This document shows positions 7,169-14,403 of a stretch of DNA of 34,859 nucleotides, in pieces. How positions within the stretch are numbered: position 1 is the first letter of the stretch; every line of letters begins with the position of its first letter. The notes below the pieces were generated by a model. The model saw only the letters and a list, made by a program, of their open reading frames with translations, made no database searches and had not been told where the DNA came from. This stretch comes from Deltaproteobacteria bacterium (GTDB lineage: Bacteria > Myxococcota_A > JAADFL01). The position numbers and the translations under genes are program-made. The stretch is from positions 1 through 34,859 of the forward strand of contig JAADFL010000077.1 in assembly GCA_013152945.1 (NCBI GenBank), written 5' to 3'.

Positions 7169-8155
7169 CTACGGACGCATTATACGACGTTCATCCAGGG
7201 CAGCGACCAAATCCTCGGTCTTTATAGTCGCCATTTCCTTGAGCAGGACAGATTTGGCAGCCTGCTCGCAGGCCCTTGTCAGCTCGCCGTGGCTAAGCCC
7301 CTTGGCAGCGTCAGCAGCCTTCGACCAGTCGATCTTGCTTGTGTCGAGCAAGGCAAGACGCCCCTCCATTACACGAACGGCAATGTCTGCCGAGGGGATC
7401 TCGTACTCGAACACAGCATCGAAGCGTCTGAAAAGAGCCCGGTCTAGTAACCCGACATGGTTCGTTGCACCGATAATCAAGCTGTCGGACTCATCCTGAT
7501 CGAGAAGCTGGAGGAAAGAATTAAGGACCCGACGAATCTCACCGACGTCATTGGCCGTTCCCCGTTCACCGCCGAGAGCGTCAAACTCGTCGAAAAGGTA
7601 GACACCACGCCTGTTTCCAATGGACTCGAAAACAAGCCTTAGCTTTGCCGCCGTCTCTCCCATGAACTTTGTTATCAAACCATCGAGCTGGATCATGAAC
7701 AGGGGCAGGCCAAGTTCTCCTGAGATCGCGGCAGCCGTCATGGTCTTCCCAGTGCCTGGTGGGCCAATGAGAAGAAGCTTTCGCAGCGGAGTAAAACCGT
7801 GTGAACGCAAGGTCTCGCGTTTGCGCTGTTCGAGAATTACACTTTGCAACCGCTCGTGGAGTTTCTCTCCGAGAGCCATTTCGGCTAGGCGCGTCTTGGG
7901 GTAGGTGAAAGTTAGAATACCAGCAAGCTCACCCCGGGGCTGAGCCAACGGAACAGGACGACTGTCACGCACAGATTTCCCAGAGCCGGCCTTCTCCCTG
8001 GCCCTGTCGACCAGGTCCCGCAGCTCCTGGGCGAAGTTCCCGTGGCCACTGCGCGCAGCCTGTGCGGCAACCTGCATTGCGACAGCGTAAAAACGCGTAT
8101 CGTCACCTTCTGCATGACTGCGAATCAGCGCCTTTATTTGATCTGCCTTGGCCAT
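7169..8155 (-). CDS. ietA: AAA+ ATPase, probable IetA component
   Basis: This 328-residue classical AAA+ protein has Walker A GPPGTGKT (131-138), Walker B YLFDEFDAL (185-193), sensor-1 GATN (228-231), an FRRFD arginine-finger segment (241-245) and a helical lid with the sensor-2-like SHGEL. An N-terminal region of about 110 residues contains a short helical repeat (QALxRxH-like) and may bind a partner or trigger. It belongs with FtsH/spastin-like unfoldases but lacks a membrane anchor and its own protease domain, so the neighbouring subtilase may be the proteolytic partner it feeds or controls. The start ATG has AAGGA upstream at normal spacing. A 45-codon frame on the same strand lies 221 bp upstream. 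Assignment to IetA rests on the pair; a general protein-quality role cannot be excluded. Confidence 0.85.
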   Translation of the reverse strand: MAKADQIKALIRSHAEGDDTRFYAVAMQVAAQAARSGHGNFAQELRDLVDRAREKAGSGKSVRDSRPVPLAQPRGELAGILTFTYPKTRLAEMALGEKLHERLQSVILEQRKRETLRSHGFTPLRKLLLIGPPGTGKTMTAAAISGELGLPLFMIQLDGLITKFMGETAAKLRLVFESIGNRRGVYLFDEFDALGGERGTANDVGEIRRVLNSFLQLLDQDESDSLIIGATNHVGLLDRALFRRFDAVFEYEIPSADIAVRVMEGRLALLDTSKIDWSKAADAAKGLSHGELTRACEQAAKSVLLKEMATIKTEDLVAALDERRIMRP

Positions 8156-8376
8156 GACGATCCTTCAGTCAACTTCTCCCCTGTCCTCGAGACCAGTCAA
8201 GTTGAACATCCTGCCCAAGCACATCTACACCATAATCGTGCCATAAGCGCGTTCGCCGGTCAATTTTGTATCGATTCGACTCGTTAGACGCGCCTCACGC
8301 TTGTTTATTATTAGATCACAACCGGTCTCCAAGGTCACGCATTTTTTATCGGTTGACTTTTATTATGGATAACAGC

Positions 8377-8514
8377 TTAGTTCATAGCCGATTGATTGAA
8401 CTTGTCATTCCACAGCTTCGCGGCTTCCTGTAACGTCATTTTGTGCAATCTGCAATATCGACAATGTAGCTGGTACTGCGTTAATTCGCTATCTTTCCTC
8501 TCACTTACCGGCAT
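8377..8514 (-). CDS. Small 45-residue protein with HC-x2-C-x2-H motif
   Basis: This short frame opens with ATG at 8514 and ends with TAA at 8377. GGAGG sits 4 nt before the ATG, stronger than the sites of the neighbouring protease and ATPase. The product has a charged N-terminus, a cluster His17, Cys18, Cys21, His24 that could bind one metal ion, and a predicted amphipathic helix (TLQEAAKLWNDKF). I do not recognise the family. It lies on the same strand 221 bp upstream of the AAA ATPase and could be an accessory or regulator of that pair, or an independent gene. It was found by direct reading; there is no homology support. Confidence 0.5.
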   Translation of the reverse strand: MPVSERKDSELTQYQLHCRYCRLHKMTLQEAAKLWNDKFNQSAMN

Positions 8515-8906
8515 TTTCCCTCCAACCGTGTTATGGTTTAGTACGAATCATTAATTGAAGCCTGGTTGCGCGAATGATGCCCCTCCTGCGCTCGTTCGGG
8601 GCCGTGCACCCGACAAGTGAAGCATACCCCTTCCCTATCTCCATAATCCCGGAACCGCTCACCCTCTTTTGTAACTTGTTCTACGAAACTGAATTTATTT
8701 GGCCGACCCAGGCTTGTCAAACGAAAACCAGGAGGCTGTCATACCGGACAGGAACGTAGCAGGTGCGCAGCAGGGTGATGGAGGTTACCTCTGTCGATTG
8801 GTCACTGTTAAAAAAAGGCTGTGATATCATGGCGATAATTTCGATGTGCCTGTGGCGGAGGGCCGGCCTCCGTCCCCACCGGTCACCCACCGGTCACCCC
8901 CACCGG
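8515..8906. other. Intergenic region between the small gene and the methyltransferase
   Basis: Holds a right-end remnant of the dispersed repeat (8856-8877) and a tandem repeat (8876-8910). A 60-codon frame on the minus strand (8538-8720, TTG start) has no ribosome binding site and no recognisable product. The promoter of the small gene should lie just above 8514, but no clear boxes were found. Confidence 0.5.
8856..8877 (+). repeat. Right-end remnant of the dispersed repeat
   Basis: CTCCGTCCCC at 8868-8877 is identical to the right end of copy A. It is preceded by CGGAGGGCCGG, so CGGAGG and CCTCCG form a 6-bp stem. The body of the element is missing. It touches the tandem repeat that runs into the stop codon of the methyltransferase gene. 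Confidence 0.5.
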
Positions 8907-8910
8907 TCAC
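8876..8910. repeat. Three copies of an 11-bp unit overlapping the methyltransferase stop codon
   Basis: CCACCGGTCAC occurs at 8876-8886, 8887-8897 and 8900-8910. The third copy includes the TGA stop codon of the methyltransferase gene (complement of TCA at 8907-8909). The unit contains the palindrome ACCGGT. Confidence 0.8.
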
Positions 8911-10127
8911 CTCGAAAGTACCTTGCCGTACATGAGATGCAGGCCCAGCCCGCCCTGTATTACAGGCAGATCCTTGATCAACTTTAATTCATAGTTACCC
9001 TTTGAATTCACTGCCTTGAAAACCTCGGGATTAGTAGTGACGATTCCGAACTTCCAACCCTTGTAATACTTTCCCAAGGCGCCAGTAATATCTTCTGCCA
9101 GGGCACTTGCAGCCGGCCTGCCGCCGATACGTTTTCCCAGGGGCGGATTCATGGCCAAAAGGCCGGCACCGGTGACACCAATGTCTTTTCGCAGCTTGTT
9201 TTTGAAAAAATCAGCCCTTGCAAAAATAATGTCTTCCAGGGTCCCTGCCCTTTTTGCATTGGCCTTTGCAACCTCGACCGAACCCGCCTTTATATCATTG
9301 GCCAAGATCAAGGCCGATATCTGCTTGGACTCACTTCGGGACATTGAGAATTTCAGGTTTTCAAACATCTTCTTCCTGTGAAAGGGAAGCTGCTCCACCG
9401 CAAAGTTCCTCTTTACCCCCGGGGCCTTGTTCCGTGCTATCATGGCAGCTTCTATCGCCACAGTACCCGAGCCGCACATCGGGTCGAACAGGGGTTTTTC
9501 TTTGTTGTACTCACAAAGTAATAACAATCCTGCTGCAATGGTCTCACGAAGAGGTGCAGGCCCTGTGGCCAAGCGATATCCCCGCTTGTGCATGGGATTG
9601 CCCGTAAGATCGAGAAATAACCTGGTCAAATCCTTGTCAAGCCGCAAAACCATGTCCTTGCCATGCTTGTTTTCATTGAATGCAGGGGGTTCGAGTTCGA
9701 GGTGCTCAAACCTGGAACAAACTATGCGTTGAATCGTGTCACCGGCTCTTGCGCCTGCTCCCTTACCCATCCCGGAGAATGTAATCAATGATACTCGTTG
9801 CCCCTGGTTCAAATAGACTTCCCATGGAACTCTTCGAGCAGCCCTCCGGAACCTTTCGAAGCCTGGTTTTACGGACAGGATTTCAAGTGAAACCCGTTCT
9901 GCTGTACGCAAGCCCAACAGGGCCTTGTACGCCCCATCCAATTTCGAGGCAAAGGATACGCCATATTCAAGGATAACAGCCGGACCCAGCCCCATGGAAT
10001 CGAGTTCCTTTGCACAAATCGATTCCAGGCCCGGTTCGGTCGAAGCGACAAGAGAAAGCTTTTTTGACCAGATATGTTTCTTTACCCTTCTTCGGATATT
10101 TACTACTGTTGTTGATGTATTTATCAC
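8907..10127 (-). CDS. rlmL: THUMP-domain class I SAM-dependent rRNA methyltransferase (RlmL-like)
   Basis: This 406-residue enzyme probably modifies guanine in 23S rRNA or tRNA. The N-terminal part (about 25-165) is a ferredoxin-like/THUMP RNA-binding region, followed by HKRGYR and APLRETIAAGL, diagnostic of the RlmL/Trm14 group, and the SAM-binding motif DPMCGSGT (215-222). The catalytic motif is NPPLGKR (327-333), whereas relatives have an aromatic residue after NPP, so Leu330 is unusual. The start is GTG at 10127 with GGGAG about 11 nt upstream. The RlmK half found in enterobacterial RlmKL is absent, as in most other bacteria. The gene stands alone. The last 46 bp are duplicated downstream of the glycosidase gene at 3812-3857. 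The symbol is by family and the exact target base is not certain. Confidence 0.85.
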   Translation of the reverse strand: MINTSTTVVNIRRRVKKHIWSKKLSLVASTEPGLESICAKELDSMGLGPAVILEYGVSFASKLDGAYKALLGLRTAERVSLEILSVKPGFERFRRAARRVPWEVYLNQGQRVSLITFSGMGKGAGARAGDTIQRIVCSRFEHLELEPPAFNENKHGKDMVLRLDKDLTRLFLDLTGNPMHKRGYRLATGPAPLRETIAAGLLLLCEYNKEKPLFDPMCGSGTVAIEAAMIARNKAPGVKRNFAVEQLPFHRKKMFENLKFSMSRSESKQISALILANDIKAGSVEVAKANAKRAGTLEDIIFARADFFKNKLRKDIGVTGAGLLAMNPPLGKRIGGRPAASALAEDITGALGKYYKGWKFGIVTTNPEVFKAVNSKGNYELKLIKDLPVIQGGLGLHLMYGKVLSR

Positions 10128-10188
10128 CTTGTTATGACTCCCTTCCGGTTACTGATAGCATCATACTTGCACATTTGACAGCAACAAT

Positions 10189-10318
10189 TCCTGGGGCAAC
10201 GCCCCAGGAGTTATTGGTAGCAAAAGATCCCCCTCGCCCGCTCTGCGGGAGAGGGGGACAAAAGGGGGTGAAGGCGGTGGAAAGCCGACCTGGTTCAGGA
10301 GATAAAAAAACAAGTTGT
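10189..10318 (+). repeat. About 130-bp dispersed repeat, copy 1 (inverted partner at 34674-34796)
   Basis: It begins with the hairpin TCCTGGGGC-AAC-GCCCCAGGA (10189-10209). A second hairpin at 10229-10257 (CCCCCTC...GAGGGGG around CCGC/GCGG) follows, then AAAGGGGGTGAAGGCGGTGG and a purine-rich end. The reverse complement of 34674-34796 matches it over its full length with scattered changes and one small indel. Confidence 0.85.
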
Positions 10319-10350
10319 TTGGCTTTTTTTCATGCCTTGAAAATCAACCT

Positions 10351-10403
10351 GGGTGAGGAGGGCCTGACTGGGGTGAGGAGGGCCTGACTGGGAGGGCCTG
10401 ACT
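10351..10403 (+). repeat. 20-bp tandem repeat, about 2.6 copies
   Basis: GGGTGAGGAGGGCCTGACTG occurs at 10351-10370 and 10371-10390, and its inner GGAGGGCCTGACT again at 10391-10403. No function is evident; it lies about 200 bp before the oxidoreductase operon. Confidence 0.9.
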
Positions 10404-10598
10404 CCAACCAAAGGTATGTGGCATGAACCATTACCCCAACGACATTTTCACTCGGCACTTTACTGATATATTGACTCGGCTTCGACACAAGTTTTTCTCT
10501 TATCTTTTCACTGGACGCAAGAGCCTCAAATACGTTATCAATAGCGGCCGCCGCCCATTACAAGGCAAGGAAAAGGGCGGTTTTGAGAGGATGGAATC

Positions 10599-11729
10599 GT
10601 GACGGCTCCCTTGAAAAAGCAAACACAATACCTCATGGGCAACATCGCTGCGGCCGAGGGCGCACTTGCCGCAGGTTGCAGGTTCTTCGGCGGTTATCCT
10701 ATTACACCATCAAGCGAAATCATGGAGCACATGGCGAAGGTATTGCCGGGAAAAGGCGGCGTCTTCATGCAGATGGAAGACGAACTGGGTTCCATAGCTG
10801 CTGTTGTCGGCGCATCGTGGGCCGGCGCCAAGGCAATGACCGCGACTTCCGGTCCCGGATTTTCTCTCATGCAGGAGACAATCGGTTACGCGGCCATTAC
10901 CGAAACACCGTGCGTAATAATAGATGTTCAACGCGCCGGGCCTGCAACCGGGCAGGCGACCAGGCCCGGGAGCGGAGATATCATACAGGCCAAGCACGGA
11001 TCACACGGTGACTATGAAATAATCGCCCTTGCACCATCCTCGGTCCAGGAAATGTACGATTTGACGATAAGGGCGTTCAACCTATCCGAGAAGTTCAGGG
11101 TTCCCACGTTCGTAATGACCGACGAAGGGATCGGCCACCTGCGGGAAGGCGCGGTACTCCACAAGGACTTTGAAACCATTAATCGCAGGAAAGAGCCGGG
11201 CACAATGCCCTTTGACACGGACGATCCTCTTTTTGTGCCTCCTATGCCGATATTTGGTGATGGAGAGAACCTGCTCGTTACCGGTTCCACTCATGACGGG
11301 TGGGGCTACAGAAAGGTCGAGCAACCCGAGGTCCACGAGCGACTTGTAAAAAGGCTTAGACAAAAGATATTGGATCACCGGGACGAAATAATAGAAACCA
11401 GTGAAGACTTTACAAAGGATGCGGAACTCCTGGTAATTGCATACGGATTCGTGGCCCGAAGCGCGCGTAAGGCAGTCAAGGTGTTGCGGGAAAAGGGCTA
11501 CAAGGCGGGGCTCCTGCGGCTTAAGACACTATGGCCTTTCCCGAAAGATATCGTGGCACGCCTGACATCCGTGGCACACAAGGTAATCGTGCCTGAAATG
11601 AATTATGGCCAGGTAGCAGGAGAAGTCGCAAAGGTGTCGAAGAGCGAGGTCATTCCCTATTGCCGCGTCAACGGCGAGGTCATCTCCTCGATTGAATTAA
11701 TCCGGGAGCTTGAGAGGCACGTAAGTTGA
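10599..11729 (+). CDS. korA: 2-oxoacid (2-oxoglutarate):ferredoxin oxidoreductase, alpha subunit
   Basis: This is the subunit that, with beta, forms the catalytic core converting 2-oxoglutarate and CoA to succinyl-CoA, CO2 and reduced ferredoxin, or the reverse reaction in reductive carbon fixation. The 376-residue length equals that of the Helicobacter OorA type. The signature GGYPITPSSE (31-40) marks the pyrimidine-binding domain of the PFOR superfamily; GPGFSLMQE follows, and the second half holds the domain II fold (from about 265, ELLVIAYGFVARSA). The start is GTG at 10599 with GAGAGG 8 nt upstream. It is the first gene of a five-gene operon and its stop overlaps the beta-subunit start (TTGA). 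2-oxoglutarate is preferred over other 2-oxoacids on subunit lengths and the gene set only; branched-chain 2-oxoacids cannot be excluded. Confidence 0.9.
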   Translation: MTAPLKKQTQYLMGNIAAAEGALAAGCRFFGGYPITPSSEIMEHMAKVLPGKGGVFMQMEDELGSIAAVVGASWAGAKAMTATSGPGFSLMQETIGYAAITETPCVIIDVQRAGPATGQATRPGSGDIIQAKHGSHGDYEIIALAPSSVQEMYDLTIRAFNLSEKFRVPTFVMTDEGIGHLREGAVLHKDFETINRRKEPGTMPFDTDDPLFVPPMPIFGDGENLLVTGSTHDGWGYRKVEQPEVHERLVKRLRQKILDHRDEIIETSEDFTKDAELLVIAYGFVARSARKAVKVLREKGYKAGLLRLKTLWPFPKDIVARLTSVAHKVIVPEMNYGQVAGEVAKVSKSEVIPYCRVNGEVISSIELIRELERHVS

Positions 11730-12499
11730 GCAGAGTTCACGAGCAATGGATAAGGCCTGGAATTGCCAAGACCACGTTTTGCGCAGGTTGCGGACATGGG
11801 ATACTCATGAACGCCGTCCTACGTGCTGTAGAAACCCTCAAGATACCGCCAAGGGAGTTGCTCTTTGTATCCGGAATAGGCTGTGCCGCATGGATTCCAA
11901 GTCCAAATTTCAATGCTGATACATTGCACACCCTGCATGGAAGGGCGGTCGCCTTTGCCGTAGGCGCGAAATCCTTCAACCCCAAGTTGAACGTTATCGT
12001 GATCAGCGGTGATGGAGATATCGCATCCATCGGGGGTAACCACCTCATTCATGCTGCAAGGAGAAATGACGATATAACCGTAATCTGCGCAAGCAATGAA
12101 AATTATGGAATGACGGGAGGCCAAACAGGGCCCACGACAAGGTTGGGCGGACTGACCGCCACCCATCCTGCCGGGAATCCATACAAGCCGTTCGACCTGG
12201 TTCACCTGGTGCTTGCCGCAGGTGCACAATATGCGGCAAGGTACACGGTCACCCAGCCGAGGGCCCTTTCGAATGCAATAGAAAGAGCTGTTTCGACAAA
12301 GGGCTTTTGTTTTATCGAGACCATTTCCCCGTGTCCCACCCAGTTCGGCCGAAGAAACAGGTTCGACCAAATCGACAAGCTGTACGATGACTTGGTGTCC
12401 AGGTACATCACAAGGCAAGAGGCTCACAAGATGGATCCGAAAGACACGGTTGAAAAAATAGTCACAGGCGAATGGTTCCGGGGAGAAGTAATGCCGTGA
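11726..12499 (+). CDS. korB: 2-oxoacid:ferredoxin oxidoreductase, beta (TPP-binding) subunit
   Basis: This 257-residue subunit binds thiamine diphosphate and a [4Fe-4S] cluster. The TPP/Mg motif is GDGDIAS with NHLIHAARRN (about 95-115), and NENYGMTGGQ follows. All four cluster cysteines of the OFOR type are present: Cys19 and Cys22 (FCAGCGHG), Cys53 (GIGCAAW) and Cys203 (SPCPTQFGRRN). Its TTG start overlaps the alpha stop by 4 bp, so it is translationally coupled. It acts in the cytosol and passes electrons to the ferredoxin encoded at the end of the operon or to a free ferredoxin. Confidence 0.9.
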   Translation: MSRVHEQWIRPGIAKTTFCAGCGHGILMNAVLRAVETLKIPPRELLFVSGIGCAAWIPSPNFNADTLHTLHGRAVAFAVGAKSFNPKLNVIVISGDGDIASIGGNHLIHAARRNDDITVICASNENYGMTGGQTGPTTRLGGLTATHPAGNPYKPFDLVHLVLAAGAQYAARYTVTQPRALSNAIERAVSTKGFCFIETISPCPTQFGRRNRFDQIDKLYDDLVSRYITRQEAHKMDPKDTVEKIVTGEWFRGEVMP

Positions 12500-13053
12500 A
12501 AGACCTGCAGATCCGCATAGCCGGAATCGGCGGCCAGGGGGTAGTCACCGCTGCTGACCTCATCGGCCGGACAGCCCTTGACATGGGTATGTTTGTCACG
12601 GGTTCCAGCCGGTACGGATCCGCTGCCAGAGGGACTCCGGTTCGCGCCGACTTGGTCCTTTCCAGTGAACCCATAGACGACCCACACGTGCATGAACCAC
12701 ATTGGTTGATTGCCATGAGCCAAGAGGCTTACGATGAGTACAACAAGAAGGTCTTCAAAGGGGATGCCAGGATACTGTATGACCCGGACCTTGTCGAACC
12801 GGCCAATAATCAGGAAACCATGCAGATCCCAATCGAGGCCCTCAAGACTGCTTTGCACAAGTTGGGAAACCGGCAATCTGCAAACATGGTAATGGTGGGG
12901 GCTTTCCTTGCTCAAAGCGGCCTTTTCTCACTGGACGATATCAAGAAGGCGGTTCATGAATACGTTCCCGAGCGTTTTCAAGACATCAATATAAAGGCGT
13001 TGAATATCGGCTTCGAACTCGGCGCTTCCTATAAGGGCGGGAGTAAGGTATGA
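12496..13053 (+). CDS. korC: 2-oxoacid:ferredoxin oxidoreductase, gamma subunit
   Basis: This 185-residue gamma domain of the OFOR family has the characteristic AGIGGQGVVTAADLIG near the N-terminus, and GSSRYGSAARG follows. I chose the GTG at 12496, which overlaps the beta stop as GTGA and has GGGGAG about 10 nt upstream; an ATG at 12472 would add eight residues but overlap the beta gene by 28 bp. The length equals that of Helicobacter OorC. The stop overlaps the next start as ATGA. Confidence 0.88.
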   Translation: MKDLQIRIAGIGGQGVVTAADLIGRTALDMGMFVTGSSRYGSAARGTPVRADLVLSSEPIDDPHVHEPHWLIAMSQEAYDEYNKKVFKGDARILYDPDLVEPANNQETMQIPIEALKTALHKLGNRQSANMVMVGAFLAQSGLFSLDDIKKAVHEYVPERFQDINIKALNIGFELGASYKGGSKV

Positions 13054-14399
13054 GTCACACCATTTCTCCAGTGCCTGAACACAACGATGATAAATGCAGG
13101 GTTTGCCGCATCTGCTGGAACCAATGCCCTGCGGAAGTGCTCCCGGAACTTAGAGAAGAAAAAGACACCTTGAGGGGTATTGTATATTCAACAGGGCACA
13201 AGAAGGGCTCCGGGCCGAGGGCCGCCTCTCCTTGCCAGGCTGCATGTCCTTTGAAACAAGACGTATCCGCGTACATTGCGGCAATCGTGAAACGCGACTA
13301 CGAAGAAGCCTTGCGGATAATACGGCTGACAAACCCCTTGCCCAGGGTACTCGGCGACATTTGCGAGCATCCGTGCACAAAGGCATGCACAAGAGGCTCG
13401 TATGACAACCATATCGACATACGGGGTTTGAAGCGATTCGCCGCCCGAATGGGGACATCCGTATCCAAGGAACCCCCTCCGTTCAGGCCGGATTCCACGG
13501 GCATGAAAATAGCCGTTGTCGGGGCAGGGCCTGCCGGCCTTGCCGCGTCGTACAACCTTGCATTGAAGGGTCACGACGTGACTATTTTCGATTCAGAGGC
13601 CGAGCCGGGAGGACTCCTGCGATATGCAGTGCCCGGGTTCTTGCTATCACGTGAAGACTTATCATCCGACATCGAATACATCATGGAGCTTGGTGTCAAT
13701 TTCAAACCATCCACAAAGGTGGGTAGAGATATCATTCTGGATAGCCTCATGTCTGAATATGATGCCGTACTCCTGTCCACTGGAGCAGGAATACAAGGAC
13801 CGACCAGGCTTTACTCACATGATACGGCGGATGGTATCGTTTCAGGATTGGAACTTTCCAGGCAACTGGCGGCAGGAAAAAGGCCTGATCTCGGCTCCAA
13901 CGTTGCCGTGGTAGGCGGGTTTCCGGAAGGACTTGCCTGTGCCAGGTCGGCCTTGAGGCTCGGAGCAAGAGAAGTGAGGCTGGTCACATCGGGTAAGTTG
14001 AATAAAATTCCATTGCAGGAATTGATCTTGGCAGACGAGGAAGGGGTAATTATTTGCGCCGAACACATTGTTCAAGGACTGGAATACGATAATGGCCTTG
14101 TCCTGAACCTGAACAGGTCCGGTCCTGATTCAGACGAGGCACTGAGTATACTCTGCGATACGGTTGTGATTGCCCAAGGCCGCACAAAAGACCTTTCCTG
14201 CCTTTCAGGCCTAAATGGCAATAAAGGTTGGCCGACGCCGTTGAGCTTGGATTTGAATAAAAAGAACATGGCGCTTTCCAACAAAGGACTCTTTGCAGCA
14301 GGAGAGGCTGTTACAGGTCCGAAGAGCACTGTCAGGGCCGTTGCCTCAGGGCTCAAGGCTGCCGCCGGAATAGATTCCTTCCTTTCAGGACAGCGGTGA
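13050..14399 (+). CDS. GltD/NfnL-like FAD flavoprotein with N-terminal Fe-S cysteines
   Basis: This 449-residue protein is related to the small subunit of glutamate synthase and to NfnL, which move electrons between NAD(P)H, flavin and iron-sulfur centres. A cysteine group C16-C19-C22-C26 lies at the N-terminus, ahead of the GltD-type cysteines C62, C66, C105, C109 and C113. FAD binding is shown by VVGAGPAGLAA (157-167) with EPGGLLRYAVPGF. The second Rossmann motif reads VVGGFPEGLACA (287-298), where relatives have GGGNxAMD; the third glycine is replaced by Phe, so NAD(P) binding may be altered or lost. The C-terminal GLFAAGEAV is a normal FAD-contact motif. It is the fourth gene of the operon (ATGA overlap) and probably links the oxidoreductase to a second electron partner. 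Enzyme identity is not assigned. Confidence 0.85.
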   Translation: MSHTISPVPEHNDDKCRVCRICWNQCPAEVLPELREEKDTLRGIVYSTGHKKGSGPRAASPCQAACPLKQDVSAYIAAIVKRDYEEALRIIRLTNPLPRVLGDICEHPCTKACTRGSYDNHIDIRGLKRFAARMGTSVSKEPPPFRPDSTGMKIAVVGAGPAGLAASYNLALKGHDVTIFDSEAEPGGLLRYAVPGFLLSREDLSSDIEYIMELGVNFKPSTKVGRDIILDSLMSEYDAVLLSTGAGIQGPTRLYSHDTADGIVSGLELSRQLAAGKRPDLGSNVAVVGGFPEGLACARSALRLGAREVRLVTSGKLNKIPLQELILADEEGVIICAEHIVQGLEYDNGLVLNLNRSGPDSDEALSILCDTVVIAQGRTKDLSCLSGLNGNKGWPTPLSLDLNKKNMALSNKGLFAAGEAVTGPKSTVRAVASGLKAAAGIDSFLSGQR

Positions 14400-14403
14400 A
14401 GAG

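Larger units (their letters stand above)
10128..10598. other. Intergenic region upstream of the oxidoreductase operon
   Basis: Holds an inverted-pair repeat (10189-10318), a 20-bp tandem repeat (10351-10403) and a leader for the operon. Within 10440-10520 are AT-rich boxes such as TTTTCA (10446) and TATATT with 16-bp spacing that might be the operon promoter, but the match is weak. Confidence 0.5.

Noticed and set aside
8538-8720. 60-codon minus-strand frame with CFTC motif and TTG start, just upstream of the 45-codon gene
   Set aside because: No ribosome binding site, a weak start and no recognisable product. It stays possible only if conserved in relatives.
8815-8872. Stem CGGAGG/CCTCCG followed on the minus strand by a run of T as methyltransferase terminator
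   Set aside because: The T-run lies about 40 nt beyond the stem, too far for an intrinsic terminator.
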